The translations under genes were made by a program, and so were the position numbers. Below, in pieces: positions 33,917-46,100 of a stretch of 64,000 nucleotides of DNA (position 1 is its first letter; every line of letters begins with the position of its first letter). The notes under the pieces are model-generated. The model saw only the letters and a list, made by a program, of their open reading frames with translations, made no database searches and was not told where the DNA came from. This stretch comes from Drosophila persimilis (lineage: Eukaryota; Arthropoda; Insecta; Diptera; Drosophilidae): the NCBI RefSeq assembly GCF_003286085.1, contig NW_020825288.1, positions 2,852,001-2,916,000 of the forward strand, in the 5' to 3' direction.

Positions 33917-36900
33917 ATGGATACCGCCAAATTGGTAAGATTATATAAAACAGAGTCAGTCGAGTGCCAGGTATCCAATGTATCAATTATTCTGCTTAAA
34001 GCTTTTATTTCTGCTCAATCTGAAATAAATTAAGGGGCTAATACTTAAGTGTGCCCCATGTGGGGCTCAGCCATAGCTCAGGGTGTAGCCCATGTTCTCC
34101 ATCAGGGTCTCCTTGATGGCCGGCTGCAGGGCGCGCTGCATGTAGGTGGTCAGCAGACCGCGCACTCCCATGGAGAAGAGTTTCTCCAGCTCATGGGACA
34201 TGGCCTCACCCACCAGCTCCTCACGGTCCCCGTTGGAATTGAGGCCCCCAAACCCGCCAGCTCCTCCGCTCGCACTGAAGATGTCCGCAAAGGCTCTGGC
34301 ATCTGGTTCCACCATCTGCTGCAGCTGCTCGTCCTCGAAGTGGAGCACGTCCTCGTTGAAGCTCAGTTGGTCCACGAAATTTTCCGTGGGTCCGTTTTCG
34401 GCGAACCGCCGACGACGTCGTCGCCGCTTGTTGAACTGCCGCCGGTAGAAGTTGTCCGCATTGACATCCACGAACTCCGCCGAGTCCTGGCCATGGCTAT
34501 CGCTGCCCAGCTCCAGGCTCTTGTCCCGCTGCGTGGTGTGGTCCAGCCTGATGTCATAGTCCGGCTTGTGGTACTTGCCCCATCTCTGGGGCTGAGGTCG
34601 CGTCGTGCCCATGATGACATGTGGTTCGCCCAACTCCACCTGCGGAGGGGTTCCTGGCCCGTAGCCGAATCTCCGCTTCGAGTTCTGTCGCAGCCGGATG
34701 CCAGTCGGTCCCTGGCAGCCATGGGCAAAGACGGAGATGAAGCCGGGCTCCGCAAAGTGCGAGTCCGTGCGTACAGAGGAGGCGCTCAATCTCCTGGACT
34801 GCTCATACGAGGGCGGTAACGAGCCTGAGCCCGGCTCCAAGCCCAGCGGCACCGTTCGGAACTCGATGCCAGCATGACGCAGGCGGAGTATCATGTGGCA
34901 GCGTCCGCCCATGGGCTGCATCACCACCTTGCCGCTGAGGGTGAGATCCGGGAAGATGAGTCGCGTGTCCAGCGTGGAGTTCTCCGTGCTGAACTTGCAC
35001 TTGTCGATCTCCACCCAACGGGAGGCGGACTTTGCGGGCGGCACACGCACCTTCAGATCCTCGACCTCCACCCGGGATATGGCCAGCTTGTGTGGCTGCC
35101 GGTGCTCCTGCTGATGCTGCTGCTGCTGCTGCTGTTGCTGTTGCTGTTGCTGGTGGCCGGAGAGCAGTTCCTCCAGCTCCAGAGCAGCACTGGAGTCCGC
35201 AAACGGATAGGGACGCCCATTCCTGTGCAGAAGCTTGGCATGGTAGCCACGTCCCGAATTGTAGCTGCCGCCCCCGTTGTAGAAATCATCCTCGGGGTCA
35301 CTGTGCTGGCCGTAGAAGCTGTGGTACAGCTGGTAGGGGCTCTGTGCCGGCGGCTGCCACATGGACCGCGAGCGAGTCCGATCGGAGGAGCTCTTGGTCT
35401 GAATGCTGCGCCGTCGCATGTGCTCTAGGGCGCTCTCCAGACGATTCGAGCAGCGATGCGGCACCTGATACGGCTGGGACAGGGCCACTGGAAGTGAGGG
35501 TATTGTAGATCCTCGACCAAAGAGAGACCAACGAGTGATTACTTACCCTGGATCAGGGCGCAGATCAGCAGCAGAGTGCACAGCCAAAGATAATCCCGGC
35601 TAACGTATTCTGACATGGCGCTGAACTGAACATGGAGCAGGTAATTCTGAAGCGCTCTAGTGGATGTTTTGGGGGATGGGATGGAAAGCTGAGAAGAAAC
35701 ACCTCCGTACTGGCCCACAGCTCAAACGAAAATGCAAAAGGCAAAGCAGGCGAAGCGAACAGGCCGAGAAACTGGCTCGGTCGCGCTTCCATTGCCACAG
35801 CACCCACAAGAAGAGCACTCCGCAGCGAAGACAGCGAAGACTACGGTGACGACCGTGTCACTGCCTTCTCATGTGCAGTGAAAGTGTTTTCCACGACAAG
35901 CACAAGCCCAAGCCCAAGCCCAAGATGGAGCCCAGAGCTGGAGTTGGAGCTCAGAGCTACAGTCAGAGTCGGGTACGGATTCGGAGTCCGCGACAGCCGC
36001 CAACCAATTTGCCGCACACAACGCACCTCAGCGTGGAAATAAAAGACAAAAAGACACAAAAAAATACAGAAAAATACGAAAAAAGAAAAGCATTGTCTTC
36101 TGTCGGCCTCTTCTGCCCTTCTGTCCCCTGCTTCTGTCCTCTGGTGTCGTGTGGCGGCTGCTGCAAAGTAGATCAACCTCACAGATACACACACACACAG
36201 AGCCCCTCTACGATGCAAAGTAAATACAGCCAAAGTTTCGTAATGGCAGTTGCGGGCGCGCATGCGTCGTAATCTTTTCCAGCACCCGCACCCACCACCC
36301 ACCAGTCTACACATACGAGGGCTCCTACCTTCCTCATTGTCTGCCAGAGTTCAAAGTTGATTCATCGAACGGACGATTCCGAATGTCAGTCAGTCACCGC
36401 CAACGTTTGTTTTTCCCAATTGCAATCGTAATTGGCATCCATTGCGCATACAAATTAGGGTCTAATGGTAGGGCCTGCAGTACCCTCTAGGTAAAGGGTA
36501 TATTCCCCCAACTATAGGACGCTCTAATGTGGGTGGTATGGTTTATTTGTGTCTACCTAAACCATTCCATATTGAAACTCTAAGAAGTACTTTAACACAA
36601 GTGCTAGCCCTAATATTTCAATAGTGATTAGGGAAACTTATTTGAGTTGTAGATGAAACGATCTAGAGAATCCTTTTTATAGAAATCCTACTATTATATC
36701 TGTAAAACTCTTCCTATATATGTTATAAGCATATCCTATAAACACATGGGACGCTTTCGAAAGCTAAAGGGCATTCAGAGGGCATTCCTTAGTCGTTCCA
36801 CCGCTGTCATCGTTGAGCCCTTGCTGCAGTTGCGCACGCGTGGCAGGTGACAACGCTTCGCTGGCTGCCTCTGCCTCTGCCTCTGCCACTGCCTCCGAGT

Positions 36901-39900
36901 GCGCTATGTGATCGTGACAGTTACACTAAATAATTGTGGTAATTTGATTTGACAAATTGTTTGCTTGCACTTAGCAAACGGAAGCAAACGACATATTTTG
37001 CAATTTATCCAAAATTTGTACACCGGCAGAAAGCGGAAGCAAAACTGTTTGTGGATTGCCAAATGTAATATGTTCGCCCACGAATCCAAGTACACAACAT
37101 CGAAGACTTACATAACCCACGGCTCGGAGGAGGAGAAAGCTGATCATTCTGCATTTCTTCTTCTATTACAAAGAGGGACGGCACGGGCACGGGCCCGGTG
37201 CCGCTTTCTGCGTTTCGGAGAGTATCTATCTGGAGCAGGGCTGGCACTGGAGCTGGAGCTGGCACTGGAACTGATGCTTCTATTGCCGATAGAGCCCAAC
37301 CGGCAACGATTACGGGCATGTAATTAGGGGTAACTATCGTACAAATGATTCTCGAATGCGACGGTGCACATCGCATCGCCGCGCACCGTTTGGTGTTCCA
37401 GTTTTCAAATGTCAAGTGAGGGATACCATACGAAATGCACTTTTGGGATGTGCGTCCCAAGAAGATTGTTTTCAAAAAGCAAACATTTCGAAATGGTCTT
37501 CGCCTCTAAGTTTATTTCATTGGGAACTGGGAATCGATTTTGTGGGGTAACCCAAGCTCTCTCTTCTATTTAAACTATTTTCTGTTTTAGAAAAACAATG
37601 AACTGTTAACCTTTCTAAAATCGGTTACACATAACTCAAGAAGGGACGTCATGGAAACCCCTTTGAAGTTCTGGGAAACATAAGATTCGAACTAAATATT
37701 ACTCACACTGGCTTTTGCATACCATTCTTAAAGTTGGGCAGGTCTTTGTTCTAACACTATATTTTGTCTTGGGAGTGTGTGGCCCACTCCTGTGATCCTT
37801 ATCATTTAGTTTGAACTGAGTTCGATAATGAATTTTGAAAAAAAGAGCTGTCTGCCGAAGGTGTATGGAGAGATCCGATGGCTATGCCTTATGTTCTATT
37901 ATTTTATCAGTTGTATCCAAGTAAAATATTGGCAGATATTTGGGTAAGTAAAGTGCAATTTGTTTGGAATCGATAATGCCTTTGGAGAAACACTCTTTTT
38001 GTCTACTTTGGATCCGTCTTCATAGCTACTTTTCTTCCGAGAATAGGTAGTACCGCCATCATCTACCATCACTCATCATAGCATTGAGATATGATTGGGC
38101 TAGGGCTAGATTTACAAACGATTTTCCCCCATTAACAAAAAAGTGAAATTCCAGCAATCTTTAATGAGAGTTTCCGTCCCCCCGGCAGAGAGATGTCCGC
38201 CGGAGAGAGCGAGAGTGTGTGACCATAAAGAAAGGTTAACCTCAACGCAGAGCTCATTAAATGTAAAAGTGTCAATAAACCGCAAATGGAGATGGAGATA
38301 CATGGAGGTAGTGTCCCATACCTCATACGAGTGGTAGTATGAGGTGCGAATTCTAGTTGTGCCATGACAATGTCTCATTACTTAATGGGCCCGGCCGGGG
38401 CAAGAACAACGCTTCAACGCGGCCAATTGACACCCAGAAGCAAAAGCAAAGGCAGAAGCTGTTAAACTAATTGCCACAAGTTCCATTCACTTGACTATGT
38501 CAATGTGACGGACTGAGACTGAGACCGGGACTGGGACTGGGACAGGGCTTTGTTGTTCCATTGTTTCCTGCAACCTGTTAGCAGCGGGTATCACTAACGC
38601 ACTCAGCAGGTGGCTTTAAGGGCCCCCTTTAAGCGATGGCTACTGAAATGCTCCCCCAAAGACAGAGACTTACAAATTGACAACTAATTTGAGGAGGCCA
38701 AAACACGAATCGAACCCCAAAGTAACGCCCAAAACTCATGAGTAATTTCCTGCTGCGTCTGGTTTCCTCATTTCCTTATTTCACAGAGCGACTACAGCCA
38801 GGAGGCCAAGACGCACTTGGAGCAGCTCCAGCAGACGCTCACGCACTTGGATCATCACTCCCATTCGCATTCGCATCCGCATCCGCACCATCATCCCCAT
38901 CATCATCACCATCATCTGGGGCTCTACCATGGGGCGCCGAATACATCCACTTTAACCACAGACTCGGTGGTTTCCTGTGTCAGTTCGACGTTGCCGGCCG
39001 TGGCCAAGGCCATATCTTCATCGTCATCGTCCTCCAGTTGCGGCCACCTGGAGACGGAGCGCAAGAAATGCCACAGCAATGACCTGGATGCCGGCCACAC
39101 TCTGATGGAGGCCATCTGCATTGGACAGAAGTCGACGGCAACACCGCCGGGCCTAGCCGGAAGCCTGTCGCCGCCGGCATCGATTGCAACGTCCGCTCTG
39201 ATGAATGCCACCGCGGCCGCCAGCAGCTCCAACGGAGGCGGCGCCTCTCTATGCAATGGTCTGTAGTGATCCTCTACTCTCCCATGGCCCTCTGCTCTAA
39301 GGAACTCCTCTCTCCCTCCGCAGATCTCACACGCGAATCGGCCTGGTATGCGCATCACCATCATCACCACCACCACCACCATCACCAGCAGTTGGCCGAC
39401 GAGCTGGTCATGTATGCAACGCCCACGCCCACGCCGGCTATTGGCAAATTCGGGCTGGACACATCCACCGAGGGTTACTTGAACGCAAGGTACAATGGTA
39501 AGCGTCCGTCCACCTCCACGCATCCACGCATCCACCTCCCCCCACCCACTGTCAAGCCCGGATGCAGCTTCCCCCTCCCGAATCTGTATCTGTTTGTTTT
39601 ATCTATTTACACGTCCCCCTTGTTTATTAATTTTCCATTATGAGTTGGGGGGGGTTTTGGGATGAGAAACCGTTCGACGGGAATGGGTAGGCGTAGGGGA
39701 AGGGTGGGACTTTCGACTGGTTGGACTGGGGTTTGCTTGCCCGTTTGCCGCCTGGAGGCTTTGTTTTAACTTGTTTTTGTTTTGTTTCGTTTTTTAATAA
39801 GAAAGCATGACTGGAGATGGCGCGTGCCGAGTCCCAAAATATAATAAATATATTTAGAGCTTCGGGAAAACATAATAATAACCATAGTGGGTGATTTTAG

Positions 39901-42187
39901 GGAGTTTTTAACCGATTCGGAAAGATGAAAAATCAATTTAGAGCTTCAGGAAATCTCACTCATTCCTAAATCCGATTGAAAGTTAATCTCAAAGATAACT
40001 TGAGCAAATCGAAAACAGTTCAAGACCAATGTATTCCCTTGAGGCTCTTTAAGGCAGACTAAAGCACTTCCTTTTTTGTTGTTATCTAATCTTAAACCTG
40101 TCTTGCCACTCGATTATGGCCAAGTCAAGTGCATTTGACAAGCTCGATTTGTGGTCTCAAAGACATCCCGGTGCGAGCGTTAATATGAAATATTATCTAA
40201 CAAAGCTGAGGTTCCCTGGATTAAGTAGTGGGAGTACGAGTTTGGGAAGCTTTCGACTAACATTTATGAATCCCAGCCGCAAAAAATGTGTAATTTTCTT
40301 GGTTCTACTTTCTTTGGAATCTCTGCAGTGAATGTCAAAGGCGTGCGCCATGAAAGAACATCAACTTTCTTCGATATACCCGCTGTGACGCACCCACACA
40401 CCCATGCGCACCCACACCCGCACCCGCACCCACACCCGCTTCCGCACTCGCATCCGCATCCATATTGCTACAGGTAAGTGGATGTGGCTGCCACTGCCGC
40501 TGGATTATTGAAGCTCATGCTGACAAGACAAGTCAACTTTAAGTCAATCAGCAATTCCTGGGCAGTCTCCTTTCTCCTTCTGCCTATACTCAATATTCTT
40601 CTTGATTTATGCTCTCGCCAGATTTCCATCATCGCCACCCGCGGGCATTCTGAAAAAGAGCGACGAAGGTAAGTCCCCGAATACTTAATATGTAGATCGA
40701 AATGAAACATGAAAAATGAAAAGAAAATTATTAAAGTCATGTGCGTTCGCTCGTTCATCATTTATTCAAATTATCCGTGAGGCTTCTGCTCCACGCCTTA
40801 TCAGTTTTGCATGCCAATAACTCAATTTGTTTGGCCAAGATGATGGCCTCGTGGGTTCGTTTCACTTACGGGGAATTATTGGGCTCCGTTTTTCTGCTTC
40901 GTTTTGCTGGATATTTTTTCAAATAAAATGAATGAAATTGCGCGCATAATTTACAATAACAATATCGCCGGTGTTAGTAACCGCTAATCCAATTGGCGGG
41001 CCACCGGCATCCACGAGGCACGAGCTTGGAATTCAATTTCGAGAGCAGCGCCACGCACGGAGATACAGTAGCTGGCCTCCGGTGGGTGGGTGAGGAGGCA
41101 GCGATGGGGAGGCAGCATCAGTCAAACAAGCAGCTCAATCACAGACCGCCGCCGAGTGCTTCAAAGGGGGGTGCGCTGTCCTCACACCCCATTCAAGCCC
41201 AACGAGTGCTGGTGTGGGGGCGTTCCCCTTATGGGCACGGCCAACAGGTTTGCATTTCCATCAGCGGCGGTGCGTCGCGTCGCGCCGGTCGAATCGCTGT
41301 TGTTATCGGCAATGATGTTTTTACTTGTCGACACTTGCTCATGGATTATGCAGAGGTATCTTCTGAATTTGTAATGCCACCAGCGTCGAGTCGCGCCCAG
41401 GGGGAGTGGAATGTGGGATGGAAAGAACGAAAGTCAGAGGAAGACCTGGGAATGGAAGCTAATGAAAAGGGCAAGCTCCGAGTTGGTGGGCAGGAGAGTG
41501 GGTTCGAGTGGGCTCGAGTGGGTTGGGTGGGTGCACACCCAGAGAGGTTTGTTTTCCTGTTAAATTGCAGCATATTGAGCCATTTTGCAGTGCCTGCCTC
41601 CAGTGGGTGGGAGGCAGAGTCGCAAAGAGGGTGGAGTGGGCTGTTTAAATAATTAATTGCTGCTAAATACCTTGGCCATTTAGGTACAAAGCAGCACCAG
41701 AAACAACAGAGCAACAGAGCTCATTAGGAACTTAACGAAGTGTGGAATACCCTGAAAAATGTACAAGATACGACAGGACTAAGGGATACAGATTTTGATT
41801 ACAGAAACATGTAAAGAAGAATTTACAGAGCTAAGGAATAGGGAACCTCAGGAACACTTAACCATACATTTAGTCTTATATCTTCACTGATTCCTTCATT
41901 CACACTACCAGACACCCTTGAGGCTTTTATTTGAGTAAGGGTATTGAGATACCCATGTAATTAGTGCCCCTTCCCTCGATGTCTCGACATTGTTTAAACG
42001 TGCATGAAAGCGGCTTTCATTCAGCTCCTTCCAACTCTTCTCCGGCTCCGGATCCTTTCCAGAAACGACCAGCGCTGCCGCCGCCGCCGCCGCTGCTGCT
42101 GCTGTCTATTGCAACGATGTCTCCTCTGGGCAGCACTTCCAGGCCAACACGAAAATCGAGCACGCGGACTCCACCACGACAGCGGCA

Positions 42188-42246
<59 letters not shown>

Positions 42247-43198
42247 CCAGCATCACCAACAGCAACTGCAACATGCGGCACTGCACCCGCACCATCATCA
42301 TCATCATGGACACCACCAGCAGGCGGAGCAGCAGGCCCTGACCCACCTGACTCCACTGCACGCAGCCTCCGCCTTCAAGTTCAGCCACACGGCTGTCATC
42401 TCCAGCTCGGCTGTCTACGGCACACCCGCGCACTATGTGCACCAGCAGCAGACGCAGTCCCAGTCGCATGCCACCGTCTATCGAGATCTCTCCCCCACCT
42501 CGGCGGCGGCGGTGAGTGATGCAGAACTGAAGTACGATAGCGGTCCGTACAACGCCACCATATCCTCCACCTATCCCGGGGGTCTGCGGCCCAGCGTGGT
42601 GGATTCGACCACGTCCAGCGACGCGGAGCTGCGTCTGGACCAGTTCTATGCCAGCAATGGCATCTCCACCAGCAGCAACGGACAGCCCATAAGCCAGCGT
42701 CGCGGCTCGCTGCAACTGTGGCAGTTCCTGGTGGCCCTTCTGGATGAGCCCAACACCAGGTGAGAGTCCGTAGTGTGAATCACCTTCTTTGTGACTATCC
42801 TTCTGTCCATTCGCAGTGCCAGCTGCATTGCCTGGACCGGCAGGGGAATGGAGTTCAAGCTGATCGAGCCCGAGGAGGTGGCCCGACGGTGGGGCCTCCA
42901 GAAGAACCGCCCGGCCATGAACTACGACAAGCTGTCCCGCAGTCTCCGCTACTACTACGAGAAGGGCATCATGCAGAAGGTGAATGGGGAGCGCTATGTC
43001 TACCGCTTCGTCTGCGATCCGGATGCGCTGTTCAACATGGCCTATGGCCATCTCACCGCCGGAACCGGCAAGGGCGATCAGCACCAGCTGACTCTGTCGC
43101 TGGCCAAGACGCCGCCAGCTCCCACCGATGCCCAAGCGCAGTCTCCTCGCGTGCCAAAGTCGGACTATTATGACACGGCCGGCTTGCATAAGTATTAG
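33917..43198 (+). CDS. Ets96B: Ets96B, PEA3-group ETS transcription factor
   Basis: Nuclear DNA-binding factor of the ETV1/4/5 group. The seven exons are 33917-33934, 38787-39258, 39324-39497, 40329-40473, 40622-40668, 42063-42759 and 42817-43198, giving 644 aa. The ETS domain is residues about 500-583 ([44 protein letters not shown]) and is split by the last intron. The rest is low-complexity: His runs in exons 2 and 3, a His-Pro repeat filling exon 4, Ala then Gln/His runs at the start of exon 6. The first exon encodes only MDTAKL. It is phase-compatible with exon 2 and has a GTAAGA donor, but it is the least certain exon. Intron 1 (4.9 kb) holds an opposite-strand gene. Confidence 0.92.
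34004..34009 (-). terminator. polyadenylation signal of nested secreted-protein gene
   Basis: AATAAA on the minus strand 58 bases past the stop, about 70 bases downstream of the short Ets96B first exon. Confidence 0.65.
34067..35616 (-). CDS. secreted protein, possibly divergent takeout/JHBP-like, nested in Ets96B intron 1
   Basis: Two exons, 35616-35547 and 35487-34067, give 496 aa. The start [11 protein letters not shown] leads into a signal peptide ([16 protein letters not shown]) that spans the phase-1 intron. After a Gln/His run (about residues 120-140) comes a segment resembling the lipid-binding takeout/JHBP fold ([28 protein letters not shown], then GIEFRT). The C-terminal part carries [17 protein letters not shown] and ends in helical MGYTLSYG. 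A seven-Arg run ([11 protein letters not shown]) in a secreted protein suggests furin-type processing. It is about twice the usual family length because of low-complexity inserts. Family assignment is tentative. The gene itself is secure from frame, splice sites and the AATAAA 58 bases downstream. Confidence 0.8.
35110..35152 (-). repeat. coding CAG/CAA repeat
   Basis: Encodes an interrupted run of about 13 Gln in the nested secreted protein. Confidence 0.85.
35617..38786 (+). other. remaining Ets96B intron 1
   Basis: Includes the promoter side of the nested minus-strand gene (35617 to about 36350), a GCCTCT hexamer repeat at 36865-36895 and a GGGACT repeat at 38510-38547. The middle is AT-rich. 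No further gene is supported. Confidence 0.6.
39498..40328 (+). other. Ets96B intron 3
   Basis: 831 bases with donor GTAAGC. G-rich near 39640-39720, otherwise AT-rich. I see nothing coding in it. Confidence 0.75.
40669..42062 (+). other. Ets96B intron 5
   Basis: 1.4 kb. The plus-strand frame at 40993-41652 is open for 219 codons but has no family resemblance and no splice support, so I treat it as chance in G-rich intron. Confidence 0.6.
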
Positions 43199-43451
43199 TG
43201 CTTGCACGTGGACTGTGGGCGGAGCGTGGGATTGTTGCCGGATGGGCGTGGTTGTTGGGTCTCTTGTACATTGTGTAATTTAGTTGCGTGGGTGCGGAGT
43301 GCGGGGTGAATGTCGAATGAAGGTTTCGCTATGATGACACAAATAACGGAAAAGAGTGCTAGACAACAACAACAAGTGCGTGAGTGTTGGGGAACGTCGA
43401 AAAACGTGATGTTCGATGTGTAACGGCACAAATGCAATACTCTCTCTCGGA

Positions 43452-43457
43452 TTTATT
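43452..43457 (-). terminator. possible polyadenylation signal of the 43688-45076 gene
   Basis: AATAAA on the minus strand 231 bases past that gene's stop. If used, its 3' UTR overlaps that of Ets96B. Confidence 0.4.
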
Positions 43458-43614
43458 GTTTTTGTTCATCAAAGCGAGGCCTACGCGAGGCATACGCCCA
43501 CGCAATACGATATTTATATACCACAATACATAAGTACATATATATATATGTATATATAGAAGATGTCCACCATTAATCGTAGTTTGCGTTGAGGTTGAGT
43601 TACAGAAATACTTA

Positions 43615-43620
43615 AATAAA
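43615..43620 (+). terminator. Ets96B polyadenylation signal
   Basis: AATAAA 417 bases past the stop. The next gene ends on the other strand 68 bases further on. Confidence 0.6.
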
Positions 43621-43687
43621 CTATGAACCGTTTTCTGTTCGTTACAAAGTGGCAGCCTTGATCCATTTCCCCCCTGGGTGGGCGTCA

Positions 43688-45076
43688 CTACTCCCTCTTC
43701 TTCTTTTTGGGCACAGAATCGTCGGAGTCCTCGCTGCTGGAATCGTTGGCACTGCTGCTGTTGCTGTTGCTGTTGTTGCTGCTCTCCGGCTTGCGCTTCT
43801 GCGGCGTCTTCTTGGCCAGCTTCTCCACATAGGCCTTCACCTTGTCCGGCTGGGGCGTGTAGGCCCAGTGGATCAGCTGCAAATGGAGATCTGTGGGCTC
43901 GCCCGACTCCGAGTCGAACAGCTTGGCCTCCTCGCTCTTGATCTGCTCCAGCAGCTTGGCTATCTGGCGATTGCGCACAATGTCCCAGCTGGTGGTGTCG
44001 TCCTCCTTGGGGTACATGGTGCGCAGGTGCTTGTAGTTGCCCTTGGCCTTGGAGCCGCCGTAGGCAGCCAGGAACTCGACGGACAGATCCTCTTTGGGCT
44101 CTGGCAGCTTGGACACGACGGCATAGGCCAAGTAGGCACGATTCTCCTTGATGCGGTTCTCGGCCTCGAACTTCTCCAGGAAATCCTCCAGCACCTGGAC
44201 TCCCTCCTTGATGGAATTGATCTTGTCCTCGTTCTTGGTGCCGGACAGCACTCGCTTGGAGCTGCCAATCAATCCCCTGATGGCCAGCCTCTGGTAGTCC
44301 GGGTCACGCTCCGCCAGAATGCTGCAATGTGGGATTGAATCGAATGCATATACTCGTACAATATATTCAAATATTGTGGATACAGGCAGAGCAGTGGAAT
44401 GTGCGGATATATGTGCAAGTGACGAGGGGTACACATATACGAATTCGATATAATTACGAACCGCTTCGCTGGCAGAGAGCAGCAGAGAGGCATACAGCAA
44501 GAGCGGCGCGGTGCTCGCTCTATCAATCTAATGAGACTTCCGAGTTCGAAACACTCTATAACTGTGACATGACATCATAAGATGCCGCTGCCGCTCACTG
44601 CCGCTCGCTGCTCGCCCGAAGGTCGGTCATCGCTAGCCTCATTGGTATGCCCCAAATGGAGCACGCCTCCTTCAGCGCTTACCTCAGCGTTGCCTCCGCC
44701 GCCGCCTTGTCCTTGAAGCCCAGTCCGGGCACGGTCTCCACCTTATCCTCGTTGTCAGTCTTGGCGTTCTTGCTGGACGCCCCGCCGCCATTATCCTCCA
44801 GCCATTTCTCGAACACGCCAATCGCCTCATTGATGTTCTTCAGCTTCTCCTCCGCCTTGGTCACTGCATTCGCATTGGAGCGGGGAGGAATCAAGTGAGT
44901 GGGGAGAGACTATCGCTATGATTGAACCACTCACAGGTCAGCACTCGCTTGGCGCGTCCAAGGAGACCGCGCACGGTCAGCTTTCGGTACTGCATGTCAT
45001 GATCCTCCAGCAGCTTCAGCGTCTCCAGGGCCTTCTCCATGTCCTTGAAACCAAACTTTGACTCTCCCTCCGACAT
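43688..45076 (-). CDS. uncharacterised protein with an internally duplicated domain
   Basis: I do not recognise the family. The three exons are 45076-44935, 44863-44683 and 44321-43688, giving 318 aa. All phases close (1, 2). Residues 9-71 and 96-159 are two copies of one helical unit: each begins GFKD, contains RGL-x-G-x-x-KRVL, and continues into a charged helix. In the first 39 aligned positions 19 are identical. Residues about 160-275 form a single conserved-looking region (SWDIVRNRQIAKLLEQIKS, LHLQLIHWAYTP). The tail is KKTPQKRKPESS, an Asn/Ser run, acidic serines and KKKKRE, which suggests a nuclear or nucleolar protein. The start MSEGESKF was chosen over an upstream in-frame Met because similarity between the repeats starts right after it. 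Confidence 0.85.
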
Positions 45077-46100
45077 GGCTGCTTCTTTGGTTGATAGTAT
45101 AAATGTGTTCTGATGTGTGCTGCGTATCTGATGAATACCGTCCACGATGTGCGAGCGGCAGACTACGACTAATTTCGGAGGTCCAAGTTTTGGGCAGCGC
45201 AGCCCCTCGACGGCGCCTCGACGGCCAGCGGGTGTTCAGCCAATGAGGCCATCGCCGAGAGCTCGTGCGAGCGGCACTGAGCGCCACTGAGCAGGCCAGA
45301 GCAGGCTAGAGCAGGGGCCAATTAGATAAGCGCCACAAAATAACCGGGTGACGCTGCCATATTCCGGGGCAACCGGTTTGTTGTCGTAGCTACGGAGCAA
45401 AACAGAACACACAAAAACTAAACAATGCCCTGACGTCATCCCCCTTAGAGGCTGATAACCGACACACCATATGGGAGCGGAGCACAGGAGCGGATGCACA
45501 CCCTTCAAAGAAACCACAGTCATTGGAAAGCCATAGCGAAGACTCGGTTATACGAATAGGCATCATATTTCAGGCTTTTTAATTTTGGAGCAGTTCAGGG
45601 AAAGTCAATTCGGGCATCAAGGTGTCCTGTCATGCACACGGCATGTATGCGGTATTTGCAACTATCGAGCATTCTATAGCGCGTGGGGGAGCATGTGGAA
45701 ACAAGAACGTGTGTTTTATGCAATAGTAGAATCATAATTTTAATACACTTTATATCTTATGGAAGAAATTACAAACATAGTGAAAAGGAGATGATAAGAG
45801 TAAATAGTATGAACATCAAACATTGTTGGTATTTGAGAAAAAACTATAGAACGAAGTAGTAGAAACCATTGGTTGAAAGAAAACTATAAGGGGAAAAGAG
45901 TCCAATTCCGTTGGATATGGTCATTTTGTGCTAACTTTAAATACTCATAATTCATAATTCACAATTAATGATACGATTGTCCTGGTACGACTGCTTCTTA
46001 AACAATACGAAAACATTGGATTGGGTTAATAGTTGTTTCCTGTTGCATTTTAACATTGAACTCGAAACACTTTGGGCTTAAGATGATTGCTTGGCGGAGG
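45077..46100. other. spacer: 5' flank of the duplicated-domain gene and 3' flank of polybromo
   Basis: 45077 to about 45450 is GC-rich and probably holds the promoter of the minus-strand gene at 43688-45076. From 45600 it is AT-rich and is likely the polybromo 3' UTR. There is an ATTAAA on the minus strand near 45738. No gene. Confidence 0.5.

Noticed and set aside
40993-41652. 219-codon plus-strand frame in Ets96B intron 5
   Set aside because: Trp/Gly-rich translation from G-rich DNA, no similarity to any family I know, and no splice sites joining it in phase.
42017-43207. 396-codon minus-strand frame opposite the Ets96B exons
   Set aside because: It is made by the complement of CAG repeats and ETS-domain codons; no family features.
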